DNA of 22,881 nucleotides from CAZYBU01 sp964645775 (GTDB lineage: Bacteria; Spirochaetota; UBA4802; UBA5550), in NCBI GenBank assembly GCA_964645775.1, contig CAZYBU010000045.1:1-22881 (forward strand), read 5' to 3'. Below, in pieces: positions 14,501 through 20,979 of the stretch. Numbering within the stretch: position 1 is the stretch's first letter; each line of letters starts with the position of its first letter. A program made the translations under genes and the position numbers. The notes under the pieces were generated by a model that saw nothing but the letters and a program-made list of their open reading frames with translations, did not search any database and was not told the origin of the DNA.

Positions 14501-14632
14501 CTGGCAGAGGTATTAGACCCGGAAAGCAAAGACCATCCTGCTGCCCTGGGCCTTCTGGCAGATAAGGATAGTATTATCCGCGAGGCCCAGAATGTAGATA
14601 CAACACCAGATGAACAGCCTGAGTTATTTTAA
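11600..14632 (+). CDS. DUF1156 Zn-ribbon adenine-specific DNA methylase (COG1743), Hma-type
   Basis: A 1010-residue protein. It begins with the DUF1156 signature (LIEVALPVKEIS, SIRHGHISTLHLWWARRP, residues about 9-45). The SAM-binding motif I is DPFAGGG at 222-228, followed by NDYNP. The catalytic motif is DPPYFDA, with D629 to Y632, the signature of N6-adenine or N4-cytosine methylases. Between them are CANPSC and CPIC, the two halves of a zinc ribbon. It would mark host DNA so that the helicase and ATPase spare it. The ribosome binding site is weak (AAAGAAAT), and the gene follows a structured element, so expression may be limited. GC-rich and AT-rich blocks alternate inside the gene, for example an AT-rich stretch near 12750-13050. 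It ends 10 nt before the ATPase gene. Confidence 0.88.
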   Translation: MNSKAKRLIEVALPVKEISTESVRDKSIRHGHISTLHLWWARRPLPVCRAVVFASLVPDPDDPHCPEAFRRAVTTLLTGKPDVYKPYADIPYTAGAENMEDTPRNRLLMFIGKFSETFIANQKQGRKTNAKDVISKHSLIRWETRHNEEVLNIARKLIWVAHDPENNNLDAFEQHWKAIKDAEKSLYSTSDRHIKSDDVASKEEALNKAISAFLDRMPLVYDPFAGGGAIPLESARLGCRSYANDYNPVAFVIEKGSLEFPQKYGKPIVYSKVAFLERYGQEELDAYYAESPTERNSASVRIENRLSFDVDYYSHKLIALAEERIGHYYPADEKGRKPVAYYWARTATCANPSCGAEVPLLRDFYLVNKDKKKVYLNPVIKGKEISFEIKQGKQDIEGWNQRTNLKCPICNNVTESKQLKEQFKAGTNGEMILAIIKDSENGKTYHIPEDSEQQVVSTIKDSLKSPSEAMPVKYTQAMPSCTWGLSTWGQMFSNRQLLAMQTFVECMNEIKEELKGPDGSLDEYHRAVVTYFGILVDRVAPVLTSFGRWHVSGEKLEHPFSRQAIPMIFDYPESNPFSGSTGSIQNQLLWIIRYINDESNAQPFGTVISSSTAETVHFDPKSVSAVITDPPYFDAIAYADLADFFYVWLKRTLADVYPEVIAYPQTPKSDECTALKHHHDNDYDKAAHHFESSLQRIIAKLEHQTSGVISIMFAHQSTGAWTTLCNSILNSSMNITSSWAVDTEMGSRMIAMGNAALASSITVSCRPYNQSGIGDFRTVQKEIELTIKKEVATLLALGFRGADLLTACFGPAVSVFGQYQRVEKASGEEVTVAELLEMARDAAFNAIISDIDADEMTRFYIGWLNLFGFEKADHDDVRRITQVGLNVDVADLVRHHILLQEGNSERLLSGTERIDIDTKLGLRKDNVLIDVLHRAFVQYTGARQALLAYIARHAPRGSEPFWRVLTALAEVLDPESKDHPAALGLLADKDSIIREAQNVDTTPDEQPELF

Positions 14633-14642
14633 GAGGTAAGTT

Positions 14643-17600
14643 ATGGCAGAAGCAACGGTACAACTCCATAAAGCCCTGGGCCTTTTTCTTGAGGCCATGA
14701 GGGAATACATCACTGAACAACTGGAACTGGAATATGGTGAATGGGAGGGTACGTTTTATGGTTCTCTTTACCCACAACAGAAAGAGAACTGGGACAGGGA
14801 CCGAAAGAATAAAGATAATCCTGTTACCCTCATCGATTATCATCACCTTAAAGGCTTCGCTCTGGGGTTCAAGGACCTGCTACGCAAGGACTTCAAGAAG
14901 AATGTCACCAAGCTGCCCACCTGGTTTGATGAGCTGGCTGATGCCCGGCACAAAACGAATCATTACCAGGATATCGATAAACTGGAAATTGATAATGCCT
15001 TTACAAGAATGATAACCATCGCCCGGGAGCTTGATCTTGATGAGCTTGAGGAAGATATTGCTGCACTGCAAAGAGGCGATGAAGATTCAAATAATGTAGA
15101 AAACGACAAAATTGAAGCAGGCACTCTTGTACCCTGGTTCAAGAATGTTCAGCCTCATTTGGATATACGCCAGGGTCATCTTGATGAATCAGTTTTTGCT
15201 GCCAGCCTTGCTGATGTGGCCCGGGGAAACAGCCGGGAGGTGTACCAGAACCCGGCCTTATTCTTCGAGAAGACCTTCATTACCAGCGGTATAAAGACCG
15301 TGGCCAACCGGGTCATTAAAGGGCTTAACGGGGGCCAGGACTCGGAAAACAGGGTCATATCCCTGCAGACAGGTTTTGGCGGCGGTAAAACCCATACGCT
15401 CATTACTCTGTTCCACCTGGTGAAACTGGGCAAAAAGGGTATAACCGCCATGGCACCTGATTTACTCAATGTCCTGAAAACACCAGAATTTAATGATGCC
15501 GCTGTTGCTGTGTTCACCGACAGTACCAATGATGCAACCCAGGGCCGTATGGAAGGTGATAATACCATACAGACCATGTGGGGTGAGATTGCCTGGCAGC
15601 TGGGAGGCATGAAGGCATACGAGATTATTCGTAAGAACGACGAGGCCCGTACCGTTCCCCAGGGCAATCTCTTTGGAAAGGTTCTGGATGCGGCAGGCCC
15701 TTCTCTTATTCTTCTCGACGAGGTGGCAAATTACTGTGTTGCTGCTTCTGGTGTGACCGTAGGCAGTTCAAACCTGGCTGACCAGACCATCAGCTTTATG
15801 CAGACTCTTTCAGAAGCGGTAAGCTCTCATGACAAATGCGTACTTGTCGCCACCCTGCCTGCCAGTGAATCCGAGGTGGCCAGTTCAAAACAGGGGGCTG
15901 AAATCCTTCATAGTCTTACCAATCGCCTGGGAAGGGTCAGTGCTGATACCAAGCCCGTTGCTGATGAGGAAATATTCGAAGTCATACGCCAGCGCCTCTT
16001 TGAGAACCTGGGCGATGCAGCACAGATAAATTCTGTCATAGACCATTACCACGGCATGTATAGCAGCCTCATGACTGAAGTGCCTGATTATGCTGTTAAG
16101 TCAGAATACAGGGAGCGCTTGAAACGTTCTTACCCTTTCCATCCTGAACTTATTGATATGTTCCGGGTACGATGGGCAAGCAACCATGATTTCCAGCGAA
16201 CCAGGGGGGTACTGCGTATCCTTGCATCCATCGTGGCTGACCTGTGGAAACGCCAGAACAGCCTCACCGGTAGTCATGGGCTAATCCATACCTCGGATGT
16301 ATACTTTGAGAACCTGGATGCCCTGACCGGCCAGTTGAAGAAACTCTATGGGCCGGGCTATGATGCGGTCATAACCGGAGATGTTTCAGGGGGCTCCAGC
16401 AACGCCTTTCATATAGACCAGGAGAAATCCGAATACGGAAACTATAACCTTGCCCAGGGCATAGCGTCAACCATACTTCTGGGATCCTTCGGTTCTGACA
16501 GCGGTAACCGGGGGGTAGATGTGAGGTTCATAAAGCTCTGTGTCATGAAACCCGATACCTTTAATCATAATAATGTGAACGGGGCCCTTGACCTTTTGGA
16601 GGGAAGTGCCTACTATCTCTATTATACAAGCGCGGTATCGTCTAAAAGATACTGGTTTCACACCAAGCCCAATATCAATATCCTGGTAAGTAAGTCCCGA
16701 CAGGATGTAGATGCCGGGAGTATTGCCACTCTCATTACCGAGCACCTGGAACAGGTACGAGGTGCATCAACGCTGTTTACTATTCTTGTTCAACCAGAGG
16801 CTGATATTCCTGAACAAAAGCAGCCCACTCTCATTGTTCTTGGTCCAGATCATGGTATACGGGACAGCAAGCTTGCAAAGAATACCGAAGCATATATCAA
16901 GCAGGTGGCCCTGAAGAAAGGCAAACACGAACGGGTTTACCGGAATACCATACTTTTCCTGGCTCCTTTTGAACAGGGGGTAAGCCAGTTACAGCAGGCA
17001 GCACGGGAAGTGCTGGCCTGTAAAACCATCCAAAACGAGTACCGGGGGCAACTTGATGCTGATCAGGAACAGGATATCAAGAAGAAGCTGGAAGAAGCAA
17101 ACCGGGACCTGGGTAAACACCTGGTTAATTCATACCAGGCCCTTATTCGGTATCGTGCCAGTGACGGTCCCGATATCCTCCCCATAAACCTGGAGCAGGC
17201 AAACCTTGCGCAACACATTGTATATAATGTGTCACAGCGGTTGAAAGATGAAGAATGGATGCTCGACTCCCTGGGTCAGAACCTTCTGAAGAATCAAAAC
17301 CTGCTGCCAGTGGAGGGAAAATCCCTGAGGGTTAAGGACCTTTATGAGGCCTTTCTGCGGTACGATGACAAGCCCATGGTTACAGGACCTGAAGCAGTAG
17401 AAAAAACGGTTCAGAAATATTGTCATGGCCGCCTTTTTGCCGTGGGTACCGGGGATGAGGGTGCGTACACCAGTCTGTGGTTTGGAGAACAGATATCTTC
17501 CCTGGATGTGACCGATGAAAGCTACTGGCTTGTCGATCCGGGGGAATACCGTGATCTTGTAAAAACTGAAGTGGAAGCAAAAACAGATGAAGGTATCCAT

Positions 17601-17894
17601 GAGGAAAGTGCTACAACTGTTATAGAAGGAGGCGGGGGCAGACCTGTCATTGATGAAGACGCGCGAAAGTTCAGGTCCATTACAATTTCAGGGAGGGTGG
17701 ATGTCGCCGATTACAGCCAGGTGTTTCAGAGTTTTATTTCTCCTCTTAGGGACTACGATCTGGAAATATCCTTCAGGATAAAAGCCTCTTCCAATGAAGA
17801 AAGAATCCTCCAGGATAACAGCACAGCGTATAAGGTACCGAAGGAATCGGCGAAACAGATGGGATTCAGCTTTGAGGAAGAGGAGATTGAGTAG
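14643..17894 (+). CDS. DUF499 AAA ATPase with N-terminal HEPN (Swt1-like) domain, Hma-type
   Basis: A 1083-residue protein. Residues about 1-140 form a helical domain with R102-x4-H107 (ARHKTNHYQ), the RNase-type R-x4-6-H motif of HEPN proteins; related DUF499 proteins carry a Swt1-type HEPN here. The ATPase has Walker A GFGGGKTH at 244-251 and Walker B LILLDEV with D359-E360. The large remainder is the DUF499/COG1483 region. The last 27 residues (from Q1057, QDNSTAYKVPKESAKQMGF, then an acidic end) recur at the end of the protein encoded by 20980-21882. AGAGG lies before the ATG, 10 nt after the methylase. Together with helicase and methylase it completes an Hma-type system, in which it probably powers recognition of unmarked DNA. 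Nuclease activity of the HEPN domain is inferred from the motif only. Confidence 0.87.
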   Translation: MAEATVQLHKALGLFLEAMREYITEQLELEYGEWEGTFYGSLYPQQKENWDRDRKNKDNPVTLIDYHHLKGFALGFKDLLRKDFKKNVTKLPTWFDELADARHKTNHYQDIDKLEIDNAFTRMITIARELDLDELEEDIAALQRGDEDSNNVENDKIEAGTLVPWFKNVQPHLDIRQGHLDESVFAASLADVARGNSREVYQNPALFFEKTFITSGIKTVANRVIKGLNGGQDSENRVISLQTGFGGGKTHTLITLFHLVKLGKKGITAMAPDLLNVLKTPEFNDAAVAVFTDSTNDATQGRMEGDNTIQTMWGEIAWQLGGMKAYEIIRKNDEARTVPQGNLFGKVLDAAGPSLILLDEVANYCVAASGVTVGSSNLADQTISFMQTLSEAVSSHDKCVLVATLPASESEVASSKQGAEILHSLTNRLGRVSADTKPVADEEIFEVIRQRLFENLGDAAQINSVIDHYHGMYSSLMTEVPDYAVKSEYRERLKRSYPFHPELIDMFRVRWASNHDFQRTRGVLRILASIVADLWKRQNSLTGSHGLIHTSDVYFENLDALTGQLKKLYGPGYDAVITGDVSGGSSNAFHIDQEKSEYGNYNLAQGIASTILLGSFGSDSGNRGVDVRFIKLCVMKPDTFNHNNVNGALDLLEGSAYYLYYTSAVSSKRYWFHTKPNINILVSKSRQDVDAGSIATLITEHLEQVRGASTLFTILVQPEADIPEQKQPTLIVLGPDHGIRDSKLAKNTEAYIKQVALKKGKHERVYRNTILFLAPFEQGVSQLQQAAREVLACKTIQNEYRGQLDADQEQDIKKKLEEANRDLGKHLVNSYQALIRYRASDGPDILPINLEQANLAQHIVYNVSQRLKDEEWMLDSLGQNLLKNQNLLPVEGKSLRVKDLYEAFLRYDDKPMVTGPEAVEKTVQKYCHGRLFAVGTGDEGAYTSLWFGEQISSLDVTDESYWLVDPGEYRDLVKTEVEAKTDEGIHEESATTVIEGGGGRPVIDEDARKFRSITISGRVDVADYSQVFQSFISPLRDYDLEISFRIKASSNEERILQDNSTAYKVPKESAKQMGFSFEEEEIE
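17811..17894 (+). repeat. Coding repeat, copy 1 (C-terminal tail of the DUF499 ATPase)
   Basis: The last 28 codons of the ATPase gene. The first 38 bases are identical to 21802-21839. Over the next 37 bases six positions differ: four changes are silent and two fall in one codon that swaps Ser for Thr. The copies lie 3991 bp apart in the same orientation. Confidence 0.9.
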
Positions 17895-17919
17895 GGGTTG
17901 AGGTTGGGTTTAGTGAGTG

Positions 17920-18606
17920 ATGGTTAAAGAAGACGACAACGGGGTAGTTAAATCGGCAGATTCATTATTTTTTGAGATAGAGAAATTCAGGTCACCTGCT
18001 GAGATGGAACAATATTTTCAGTATGTATACGATAGTGTACGTACTGAAAAAGAATATTTCAACATGGCCCTTCTGAAAACAGGCTTGTTTAAAGAGTTTT
18101 TGGAGGAGTTCATCCCTCTTTACTATTACAGCAAGTCTCGATTTTGTCAGCCACAAGCTACCATGTCTATTAAGCTGGGAAACCAGGGATATGATGCCAT
18201 TGTAAAATATGAAGAAGAAACAGAATATTTTGAGTTTACTTCTTTTTTAAGAGGGCAAGAAGACTATCTTGATCACCAGATGATGATTGAACGGGGGTAT
18301 TCTGATATACGATTTGACGATAATGATACCCTTTCTGATCGGGCGTATAATTATAAACTTCAAATAATTAAGAATCTTAAAAAGAAACATATCAAAGATT
18401 ATTCTGGCATAAACCTCATGGTAATAGTTGATACAACCCAGTATTTCGAGGTTTATAATGACGATTCTGCAGAATTTGTCAATGAGCTGAAAAATGATTT
18501 AGCTATGATGAAGTTTAATTGCAGTAAGTTGTTGGTGTTGATCTATAATGGCAGGCCTAAGGAAGAAATTGATGAAAACCTGCATCTGATATCCCTCTGT
18601 AAATGA
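17920..18606 (+). CDS. Hypothetical protein, possible PD-(D/E)xK-like fold
   Basis: A 228-residue protein starting at ATG 17920 (a GTG three bases earlier is also possible); the ribosome binding site is weak. It is helical at first (EMEQYFQYVYDSV). From about residue 75 it has a pattern that recalls restriction-nuclease folds: SIKLGNQGYDAIVKY followed by TEYFEFTSF, with D92 and E105, but Thr107 stands where an active site would usually have Lys. A hydrophobic strand INLMVIVDTT follows. I do not recognise the family, and the nuclease idea is inference. It begins 26 nt after the ATPase gene, is AT-rich compared with it, and lies between the two copies of the tail repeat. Confidence 0.65.
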   Translation: MVKEDDNGVVKSADSLFFEIEKFRSPAEMEQYFQYVYDSVRTEKEYFNMALLKTGLFKEFLEEFIPLYYYSKSRFCQPQATMSIKLGNQGYDAIVKYEEETEYFEFTSFLRGQEDYLDHQMMIERGYSDIRFDDNDTLSDRAYNYKLQIIKNLKKKHIKDYSGINLMVIVDTTQYFEVYNDDSAEFVNELKNDLAMMKFNCSKLLVLIYNGRPKEEIDENLHLISLCK

Positions 18607-18713
18607 TTAAGAGATAATTCATGTCTGGTGAAGGAAAGGCTACAGTTTTTGGTGCATTGTACCGGGACAGGGTGAGTGCCCTTGGGACAGGTTAAAGCCA
18701 ACACATACCCATC

Positions 18714-18734
18714 CGCGAATCGCGAATCGCGAAT
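18714..18734 (+). repeat. Three tandem copies of CGCGAAT, possible terminator
   Basis: A 7-bp unit repeated three times without interruption, followed by ATTTTTT at 18735-18741. The unit contains halves that can pair (CGCG-aat-CGCG), so this may be a weak terminator of the operon ending at 18606. A related TTCGCAA...TTGCGAA inverted repeat lies at 2482-2503. Apart from this and the palindrome below, I see no gene in 18607-18920. Confidence 0.5.
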
Positions 18735-18844
18735 ATTTTTTACTAATCTGTTTATTGTTCTCAATGTTCCTGAAATCAGGTGTGTCATGCTTGATAAAGA
18801 TAATGCTGCCGAAACCAGTTCCTGAAATATAATTTATGTATAAT

Positions 18845-18886
18845 ATACTCGACAAAAATACTTAAATTTGATATTTTGTCGGGTAT
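18845..18886 (+). promoter_or_regulatory. Promoter-proximal inverted repeat upstream of the DUF4143 ATPase
   Basis: Two -10-like TATAAT hexamers (18828-18833 and 18839-18844) are followed immediately by arms ATACTCGACAAAAATA (18845-18860) and ATATTTTGTCGGGTAT (18871-18886). These are complementary except for one mismatch and one extra base. No good -35 is visible. Position just after the -10 fits a repressor operator or a leader hairpin. The ATPase ATG lies 34 nt further on. Confidence 0.45.
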
Positions 18887-18920
18887 ATCGAACATAAATG
18901 GTAACATGAAGAGCTGCCCA

Positions 18921-20123
18921 ATGCATAAAAGAGACGATCTTGTTAATAAAATAGCCCCTTTCGTTGACAGGCCGGTTATCAAGCTGATTACCGGCATGAG
19001 AAGGACGGGAAAGAGTACTCTCATGCGCCTCATGGTTCAGCACCTGGTTGCCCGGGGTGTTGACGAAAGCCGAATACTCCTGGTTAACATGGAGTCCATA
19101 GACGTACGGCATTTACAGGACAGTATGGTTTTTCACCAGTATGTTCGGGAGAAAAAGAACGCAGCAGGGGGGAAGGTCTATCTGTTTATTGATGAGGTCC
19201 AGGAGATACACGGCTGGGAAAAACTGGTCAGTTCTTTTCTTGCAGATGATGATGCTGATATCTATGTTACCGGGTCTAATTCACAGCTGCTTTCCGGTGA
19301 ATATGCCACGCTTCTTTCTGGCCGCTACGTGTCATTCCATGTTATGCCCCTGGTCTATTCCGAGTACCTTGTTTTCAGGGGAGAGGAGGAGGGCTCTCCA
19401 GATCTTTTTAATGAATTTATTACACTGGGCGGTATGCCCGGTATTCATCATATTGAATATGAGCGTGAATATATCTACCAGTATCTCGCGGGGATTAAGG
19501 ATACTGTTATCCTGAAAGATATTGTGGCCCGGTACAATATCCGCGATGTCCCGTTACTGGAGAAGCTGGTGTTGTTCCTCTCCAATAATATTGGAAATAC
19601 CTTCTCTGCCCGGAGTATAGCTGCTTATTTTAAAAAAGAACAGCGTTCACTGGGTATTGAAACCATCTATAATTATCTCTCGTATCTTGAGACAGCGTTT
19701 GTCTTTTCCAGGGTCCCGCGGCTTGATATCAAGGGTAAACGTCTCCTCGAAACAAATGAAAAGTATTACATCACCGACCTGGGGTTGCGCCATTCATTCA
19801 GCGGATTCAGGCAGGAGGGAATCAATGCCTACCTGGAAAACATTGTTTTTATTGAACTTATAAAAAGGGGATACAGGGTAATGATCGGTTCTGTTGAATC
19901 CCAGGAGATTGATTTTATCGCCGAGAACAATTCAGGCCGATTATATATCCAGGTTGCCTATCTTCTTAGTGATGAAAAAACAGTTGAACGTGAGTATCGC
20001 TCTCTCATGGCAATAAAAGACAATTATCCCAAAATAGTATTATCAATGGATGCTCTTCCCGAAAGCAACAGGGATGGTATTTTTCGTATGTATCTTCCAG
20101 ATTTTTTGCTGCAGAGAGTATAA
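18921..20123 (+). CDS. AAA_14/DUF4143 ATPase
   Basis: A 400-residue protein. Walker A is GMRRTGKS at residues 25-32, Walker B is LFIDEVQEI, and a sensor-like VTGSNSQLLS follows. The second half is the DUF4143 region, with a helix-turn-helix-like stretch (SARSIAAYFKK) and, near the end, ENIVFIELIKRGY followed by EIDFIA and IQV, a nuclease-like arrangement in which the usual final Lys is absent. Such ATPases are widespread and often horizontally transferred; their role is not settled. I choose ATG 18921 because GAAGAG lies at a fair distance and the family usually starts a few residues before this basic stretch; ATG 18906 and a TTG at 18876 (inside the palindrome) are less likely. It seems transcribed on its own. 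Confidence 0.85.
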   Translation: MHKRDDLVNKIAPFVDRPVIKLITGMRRTGKSTLMRLMVQHLVARGVDESRILLVNMESIDVRHLQDSMVFHQYVREKKNAAGGKVYLFIDEVQEIHGWEKLVSSFLADDDADIYVTGSNSQLLSGEYATLLSGRYVSFHVMPLVYSEYLVFRGEEEGSPDLFNEFITLGGMPGIHHIEYEREYIYQYLAGIKDTVILKDIVARYNIRDVPLLEKLVLFLSNNIGNTFSARSIAAYFKKEQRSLGIETIYNYLSYLETAFVFSRVPRLDIKGKRLLETNEKYYITDLGLRHSFSGFRQEGINAYLENIVFIELIKRGYRVMIGSVESQEIDFIAENNSGRLYIQVAYLLSDEKTVEREYRSLMAIKDNYPKIVLSMDALPESNRDGIFRMYLPDFLLQRV

Positions 20124-20146
20124 TCCTTCCCTCCATTTTATTCTGT

Positions 20147-20176
20147 TTGACAAAACCACCCGTTTCCCGGTATTAC
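20147..20176 (+). promoter_or_regulatory. Probable promoter of the split helical gene
   Basis: TTGACA at 20147-20152, an 18-nt spacer, then TATTAC at 20171-20176. It lies 45 nt upstream of the ATG at 20222. The -35 is perfect and the -10 is moderate. Confidence 0.5.
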
Positions 20177-20221
20177 AATAGAGTACCAGTCAGTATGAAC
20201 ATACCCACGTAAAGCAGGCAC

Positions 20222-20971
20222 ATGAGCGATTATAAGTCACGGTATACTGAAGACGAACTCCGCCGGGTCGAAAAACAGATCCAGGAACGGATGGGCGAGG
20301 AACTGGAAAAACACCGCAGTGCCCAGCCCGAGGCAAAGCGTACCCGTCCGTTAAAACGCACGCTGCCATCGGAACGCCACAGGTCACGGGAACAGCAGCA
20401 GGCCCGGCAGAGAAGAAAGCAACAGGACAGCAGCAAAAAGGACCACCAGCAAACCGGGCAGTTATCGGTCCAGGAGGTCCATGGCAGCAGGGGATTTTTT
20501 GCCTGCCTCCACATGGCTGTGTGGCTCTATACCCGCGGGGTCCTGTATCCCGGCTCAAAACAGTTTAACCGTAAACTGGAAGACCGGCTGGTAACCCGGT
20601 ACTTTGCAGCCCTTGAGGGCCTCCACGATACCATTGACCAGGTTGCCGGCCCGGATAGTGAGTATGCAGGGCGGATCATGGCCAGGCTCTCCCAGGATAA
20701 TATCCTCTATGCTGACCTGGTCTACGAGCTTTTGGCCCTGTCCGATTACCAGGCCATGGATACCATCACCGCAACGCTCCATGACTACCCTGAAGAACCG
20801 GTCTATGGACTGAAGCGTCCCTTCCTCCAGCTGTACCGGGACCTGCTGTTTGTGCGGCCCAACAGGACGGCCCTGGAAAATACCCTGTCCCGGTTGTTTC
20901 TCCATTACGGCCTGGTCTCCGGGGATGAAGAACGTTCCGCTGTCCAGCACCGTGCCGCATTACGGGCCTGA
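20222..20971 (+). CDS. Charged helical protein, N-terminal part of a probably frameshifted gene
   Basis: A 249-residue frame. Residues 1-80 are extremely charged and probably disordered or coiled (DELRRVEKQIQERM, then many K, R and Q). From about residue 95 a hydrophobic helical domain follows (CLHMAVWLYTRGVLYPG and later LYRDLLFVRPN). It ends abruptly at VQHRAALRA. One extra C near 20963-20969 would carry it straight into the next frame as ALRALKILVGDLVPRLHYLF, a continuous amphipathic helix. I therefore think this and the next frame are one gene of about 553 codons, broken by a one-base deletion or a sequencing error. I do not recognise the family. Confidence 0.6.
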   Translation: MSDYKSRYTEDELRRVEKQIQERMGEELEKHRSAQPEAKRTRPLKRTLPSERHRSREQQQARQRRKQQDSSKKDHQQTGQLSVQEVHGSRGFFACLHMAVWLYTRGVLYPGSKQFNRKLEDRLVTRYFAALEGLHDTIDQVAGPDSEYAGRIMARLSQDNILYADLVYELLALSDYQAMDTITATLHDYPEEPVYGLKRPFLQLYRDLLFVRPNRTALENTLSRLFLHYGLVSGDEERSAVQHRAALRA

Positions 20972-20979
20972 AAATACTG

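Noticed and set aside
14574..14846. Minus-strand frame over the methylase-ATPase junction
   Set aside because: It lies antisense to two well supported genes, has no ribosome binding site that I can see, and its product is unrecognisable.
7294..17894. DISARM or BREX system
   Set aside because: The helicase is DrmD-like, but no DrmA, DrmB or DrmC is present; there is no PglZ, BrxC or BrxL. The DUF1156 methylase with DUF499 ATPase fits Hma better.
18714..18734. CRISPR-like tandem repeat
   Set aside because: The units are only 7 bp, without spacers, and no cas genes are present.
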